Source: Saliniradius amylolyticus
Lineage (GTDB): Bacteria; Pseudomonadota; Gammaproteobacteria; Enterobacterales; Alteromonadaceae
Direction of reading: 5' to 3'
Assembly: GCF_003143555.1 (NCBI RefSeq)
Contig: NZ_CP029347.1
Location: 1,550,001-1,614,000 of the forward strand
DNA length: 64,000 bases
Below the pieces are notes generated by a model. That model was not told the DNA's origin, did no database searches, and saw only the letters and a program-made list of their open reading frames with translations. Within the stretch, counting starts at the first letter, position 1. The number at the start of each line of letters is the position of its first letter. The translations under genes and the position numbers were made by a program. Below, piece by piece: positions 61,135-64,000 of this stretch.

Positions 61135-62247
61135 ATGGCCGCACTATCCCTATCTAAGGTAAAAAAACGCTTTGGCGATACCCAGACCATCCACGGTGTG
61201 GATCTGGGCATCCAGTCCGGTGAATTTGTGGTTTTTGTCGGCCCCTCGGGCTGCGGTAAATCCACCCTGCTGCGCATGATCGCAGGCTTAGAAACCGTCA
61301 CCGAAGGCAAGATCCACATCGGTGAGCGCGATGTGACCAAGCTCCCGCCCAGCGAGCGTCAGGTGGCCATGGTGTTTCAGTCCTATGCCCTCTACCCCCA
61401 TATGACCGCCGAGCAAAACCTAAGCTTCGGCATGAAGATGCGCAAAGAGCCTAAGGATAAAATAAAGCAAAAGGTGGCAAACGCCGCCGATATGTTGCAA
61501 TTATCGCCCTATCTTAAGCGTAAACCCGGCGAATTATCCGGCGGCCAGTGCCAGCGGGTGGCCATAGGCCGGGCCATCGTTCAGGACCCCGAGGTATTTC
61601 TGTTCGATGAGCCTTTATCCAATCTGGATGCGGAGCTAAGAGTTAAGATGCGGGTGGAGTTGTCCGAGCTGCACCACCGCCTGGGCGCGACCATGATCTA
61701 TGTGACCCATGATCAGGTGGAAGCCATGACCCTGGCCGATCGCATCGTGGTACTCAAAGACGGCAATATCGAACAGGTGGGTACGCCCATGGAGCTGTAC
61801 ACCAATCCGGTGAATGAATTTGTGGCCGGTTTTATCGGCTCGCCCAAGATGAATATCGTGGATGTGGGCGTTGGCGAGCAGCATAACGGGCACTTAAATG
61901 TATTGGTGGAGCAGCAAGCCGGTGTGCAGGTGGCGATAAAAGATGGTGTCGAGTTGCCCCGCAGCGTCGCCAGACTGGGCGTTCGCCCCGAACATATTCT
62001 GATCGCTGATGATGGTCAGTTGGAGGTGCGAGTGAACGTGATCGAACGCTTAGGCTCCACAAGCTACCTGTATTGCCAGTTAGGCAAACAAGAGATCTGC
62101 GTGCAGAGCCATGCGGTCAACCTCCCGAACACCGGCGATACCGTGCGTCTCAAGCTCACCGAGTCCAGCCTGTATCTGTTCGATCATCAGGGGCAACGCT
62201 TGTCGGCAGAGAAAGCCGAGCAGCAGCTTGTGGCGGAGGCGTCCTGA
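61135..62247 (+). CDS. ABC transporter ATP-binding protein (UgpC/MsmX/MalK family)
   Basis: A 370-aa ATPase. Walker A GPSGCGKSTLL near residue 40, Q-loop VFQSYALYPHM, signature LSGGQCQRVAIGRAI (Cys in place of the usual Gln), Walker B VFLFDEPLSNLD and switch His in YVTHDQVEAM. C-terminal OB-type regulatory domain (residues about 235-360). It powers the two permeases encoded at 53841-55528. It starts two bases after the oxidoreductase stop (RBS GAGGAG). Confidence 0.93.
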   Translation: MAALSLSKVKKRFGDTQTIHGVDLGIQSGEFVVFVGPSGCGKSTLLRMIAGLETVTEGKIHIGERDVTKLPPSERQVAMVFQSYALYPHMTAEQNLSFGMKMRKEPKDKIKQKVANAADMLQLSPYLKRKPGELSGGQCQRVAIGRAIVQDPEVFLFDEPLSNLDAELRVKMRVELSELHHRLGATMIYVTHDQVEAMTLADRIVVLKDGNIEQVGTPMELYTNPVNEFVAGFIGSPKMNIVDVGVGEQHNGHLNVLVEQQAGVQVAIKDGVELPRSVARLGVRPEHILIADDGQLEVRVNVIERLGSTSYLYCQLGKQEICVQSHAVNLPNTGDTVRLKLTESSLYLFDHQGQRLSAEKAEQQLVAEAS

Positions 62248-63243
62248 ATGATGTCAGATACAACCCAGGTGGTCTGCTTTGGCGAGGCCTTGGTGGATAT
62301 GCTGTCCAATCGCATTGGCGATAGTGAGAGCGGCGGCCCTGAGACCTTTACTAAGTATGCCGGTGGTGCGCCTGCCAACGCCGCAGTCGCCGTCGCTAAG
62401 CTCGGCGGAAAGGCCGCCTTTGTGGGCGCGTTGGGTCAGGATCAGTTCGGCCACTTCTTACAGCAAAACCTGGCCGATGCCGGGGTCGACATTCAGCATA
62501 TTGTGACCACCGACAAGGCCAAAACCGCCCTGGCCTTTGTCTCACTGGATGAGCATGGCGAACGCACCTTTGAATTTTACCGGCCCCCGGCCGCCGATCT
62601 CTGCTTTCGACCAGAGGATTTTCGCCCTGAGCTCTTTAAACAGTCCGGTATTTTGCATATCTGCTCCAATAGCCTCACCGAAATGGCTATTGCTCAGACC
62701 ACCGCATATGGTGTGCAGCAAGCCTCGAAGTCCGGCTGGATCACCAGCTTCGATGTGAATTTACGTCATAACCTCTGGCCCGAGGGCAAGGCCGACGCTA
62801 ACAGGGTTAACCATCTGGCTCAGCAGTGCCAGATTATCAAGATGAGCACCGAAGAGCTGGATTATCTGGCCCAAGGTCATAAGGATTACTTAACACAGTT
62901 GCTACAACACAAACCTGAGCTCATCCTGATAACCGACGGCGCGAGACCCGTACAATGGTACACCAAAGCCGATCAGGGGCAGCTTTCACCGCCTAAGGTA
63001 GCGATGGTAGATGCCACCGCTGCGGGAGATGCCTTTATTGGCGGTTTGCTAAGCTGTTTATCGGCTAAGCCTATGCACAGCAATACACTTACCGAGTGGC
63101 TGAGTGGCCATGAGCTTGAGGATGATCTTTATTTTGCCTGTTGCTGCGGCGCTCATGCCGCCTCAATCAAAGGCGCTTTTAGCTCATTGCCTGACCCGGA
63201 TTCATTACAACCTTTTTTAAACCAAGGAGCCAACCATGCCTGA
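62248..63243 (+). CDS. PfkB-family carbohydrate kinase, probable fructokinase
   Basis: A 331-aa ribokinase-fold protein. Motifs: GEALVDML, AGGAPANAAVAVAKLGGKAAFVGALGQDQFG (PfkB signature 1) and MVDATAAGDAFIGGLL (signature 2, catalytic Asp). It starts immediately after the ABC ATPase stop and overlaps the epimerase gene by 8 bases. With the adjacent AGE family gene the likely path is mannose to fructose to fructose-6-P. Confidence 0.88.
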   Translation: MMSDTTQVVCFGEALVDMLSNRIGDSESGGPETFTKYAGGAPANAAVAVAKLGGKAAFVGALGQDQFGHFLQQNLADAGVDIQHIVTTDKAKTALAFVSLDEHGERTFEFYRPPAADLCFRPEDFRPELFKQSGILHICSNSLTEMAIAQTTAYGVQQASKSGWITSFDVNLRHNLWPEGKADANRVNHLAQQCQIIKMSTEELDYLAQGHKDYLTQLLQHKPELILITDGARPVQWYTKADQGQLSPPKVAMVDATAAGDAFIGGLLSCLSAKPMHSNTLTEWLSGHELEDDLYFACCCGAHAASIKGAFSSLPDPDSLQPFLNQGANHA

Positions 63244-64000
63244 TTTTAAAGACGCGCGCTTTCTTCGCCAGCATATCGACGACATCCTGGCCTTTTACGA
63301 TCCCCAGGTGGTGGATGGGGTTAACGGCGGCTTTCACCAGAACTATTACGACAATGGCACTGTGTTTGATAAGGGCCACAAACATCTGGTCAGCTCCACC
63401 CGTATGGTGGTCAACTACTGCCGCGCCTATCAGGACACCGGTAAAGAGCGCTATCTGGCGCTGGCGAAGCACGGCCTTAGCTATATTCGCAATCAGCACT
63501 GGGACACGGCCCGCCAGGGGTATAACTGGATCTTGCAGGACAATCAGCCGGTGGATCAGACCAATCACTGCTATGGCCTGGCCTTTGTGATACTGGCCTA
63601 CTCCCGCTGTGTGGAGGTGGGGATTGAATCGGCCCGCGCCGATCTGTATCGCACCTGGGAGATCCTGAACCGCCGTTTCTGGCAGTCCCACATTGAACTG
63701 TACGCCGACGAAGCCTCACCGGATTGGAAGCAGCTGGGTGATTACCGCGGGCAAAATGCCAACATGCACTGCTGCGAAGCGACTCTGGCCGCTTATCAGG
63801 CCACCGGCGATGAGGTCTTTTTAGAGCGCGCCTACACCCTGGCAAAAACAGTGGCGGTCAAACTGGCCGACAAAACCGGTGGTCTTATCTGGGAACATTT
63901 CGGTAAACAGCTCAATATCGACTGGGACTACAACAAAGACGACCCACAAAACCTCTACCGCCCGTGGGGGTTCCAGCCCGGTCACCAAACCGAATGGACC
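63236..64000 (+). CDS. AGE-family epimerase/isomerase, cut by the window edge
   Basis: The first 255 residues are visible; the family is near 390-420 aa. The start at 63236 has AAGGAG upstream. Features of N-acylglucosamine 2-epimerase or mannose isomerase: VDGVNGGFHQNYY, KHLVSSTRMVVNYCRAYQ, RGQNANMHCCEATLAAYQATGD and a W-rich (alpha/alpha)6 barrel. Next to a fructokinase-like gene and an alpha-mannosidase the mannose-to-fructose reaction seems more likely than GlcNAc/ManNAc epimerisation; NanE already supplies the latter at the phosphate level. Confidence 0.85.
   Translation, partial: MPDFKDARFLRQHIDDILAFYDPQVVDGVNGGFHQNYYDNGTVFDKGHKHLVSSTRMVVNYCRAYQDTGKERYLALAKHGLSYIRNQHWDTARQGYNWILQDNQPVDQTNHCYGLAFVILAYSRCVEVGIESARADLYRTWEILNRRFWQSHIELYADEASPDWKQLGDYRGQNANMHCCEATLAAYQATGDEVFLERAYTLAKTVAVKLADKTGGLIWEHFGKQLNIDWDYNKDDPQNLYRPWGFQPGHQTEWT

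Overview
The window looks like the chromosomal terminus region of a marine gammaproteobacterium of the Alteromonadales (Alteromonadaceae-like). Grounds for this are a gamma-type dif site, an fnr-uspE-ttcA neighbourhood next to a ccoNOQP-fixH-ccoI-ccoS cluster, a LacI-type NagR regulon with the nagK / nagB-II / nagA / nagP / nagX gene set typical of Alteromonas and Shewanella relatives, and DUF2987, Bax and SapC/halogenase genes common in that order. No rRNA, tRNA, CRISPR array or insertion sequence was recognised.

Positions 1 to about 10.66 kb are the right-hand part of a prophage. It carries a HerA/FtsK-like packaging ATPase, a small membrane protein, a capsid-sized protein of 276 aa, many tiny single-span membrane proteins, spike- and fibre-like proteins with internal repeats, a membrane-anchored M15-type peptidase, a holin and a leftward regulatory module. 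There is no terminase, portal or tail tube gene. This layout fits a tailless, membrane-containing double-jelly-roll phage related to PM2 (Corticoviridae) or the autolykiviruses. It ends at a near-perfect dif site (10662-10689; 26 of 28 bases equal to E. coli dif), so it was probably integrated by the host XerCD recombinases. The left end and the replication genes lie outside the window.

From 10.7 to 30 kb is ordinary chromosome: a secreted trypsin-like protease, a HiPIP, a KefB/C-type antiporter, the cbb3 oxidase operon with a perfect FNR box upstream, cbb3 maturation genes, FNR itself, uspE, ttcA, and a leftward group (DUF2987, Bax, membrane protein). A GVG-repeat secreted protein and the leftward operon nagR-cobB-lysE follow.

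From 30.7 to 47 kb is a GlcNAc/chito-oligosaccharide utilisation locus. Four copies of the palindrome TGACAACGYTGTCA mark NagR operators before a TonB-dependent receptor, before a divergent hexosaminidase/sulfotransferase pair and before nagK. Uptake through the receptor, GH20 hydrolysis, NagP import, NagK phosphorylation, NagA deacetylation and NagB-II deamination form a complete route. Two tandem flavin-halogenase-like genes and a SapC gene with no known role in the route are embedded in it. A secreted copper-amine-oxidase-N domain protein and a PAS-GGDEF diguanylate cyclase follow.

From 50.1 kb to the right edge is a second sugar locus. A GntR/UTRA regulator and NanE face a tightly overlapping operon of at least ten genes: solute-binding protein, ROK/NanK-like kinase, two permeases, cytosolic GH38 alpha-mannosidase, DUF4127 protein, FAD oxidoreductase, ABC ATPase, PfkB kinase and AGE epimerase (cut by the edge). 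It appears to handle a mannose- and ManNAc-containing glycan. The DUF4127 and FAD oxidoreductase steps are unexplained and are the best candidates for undescribed biochemistry here, together with the dif-integrated tailless prophage.
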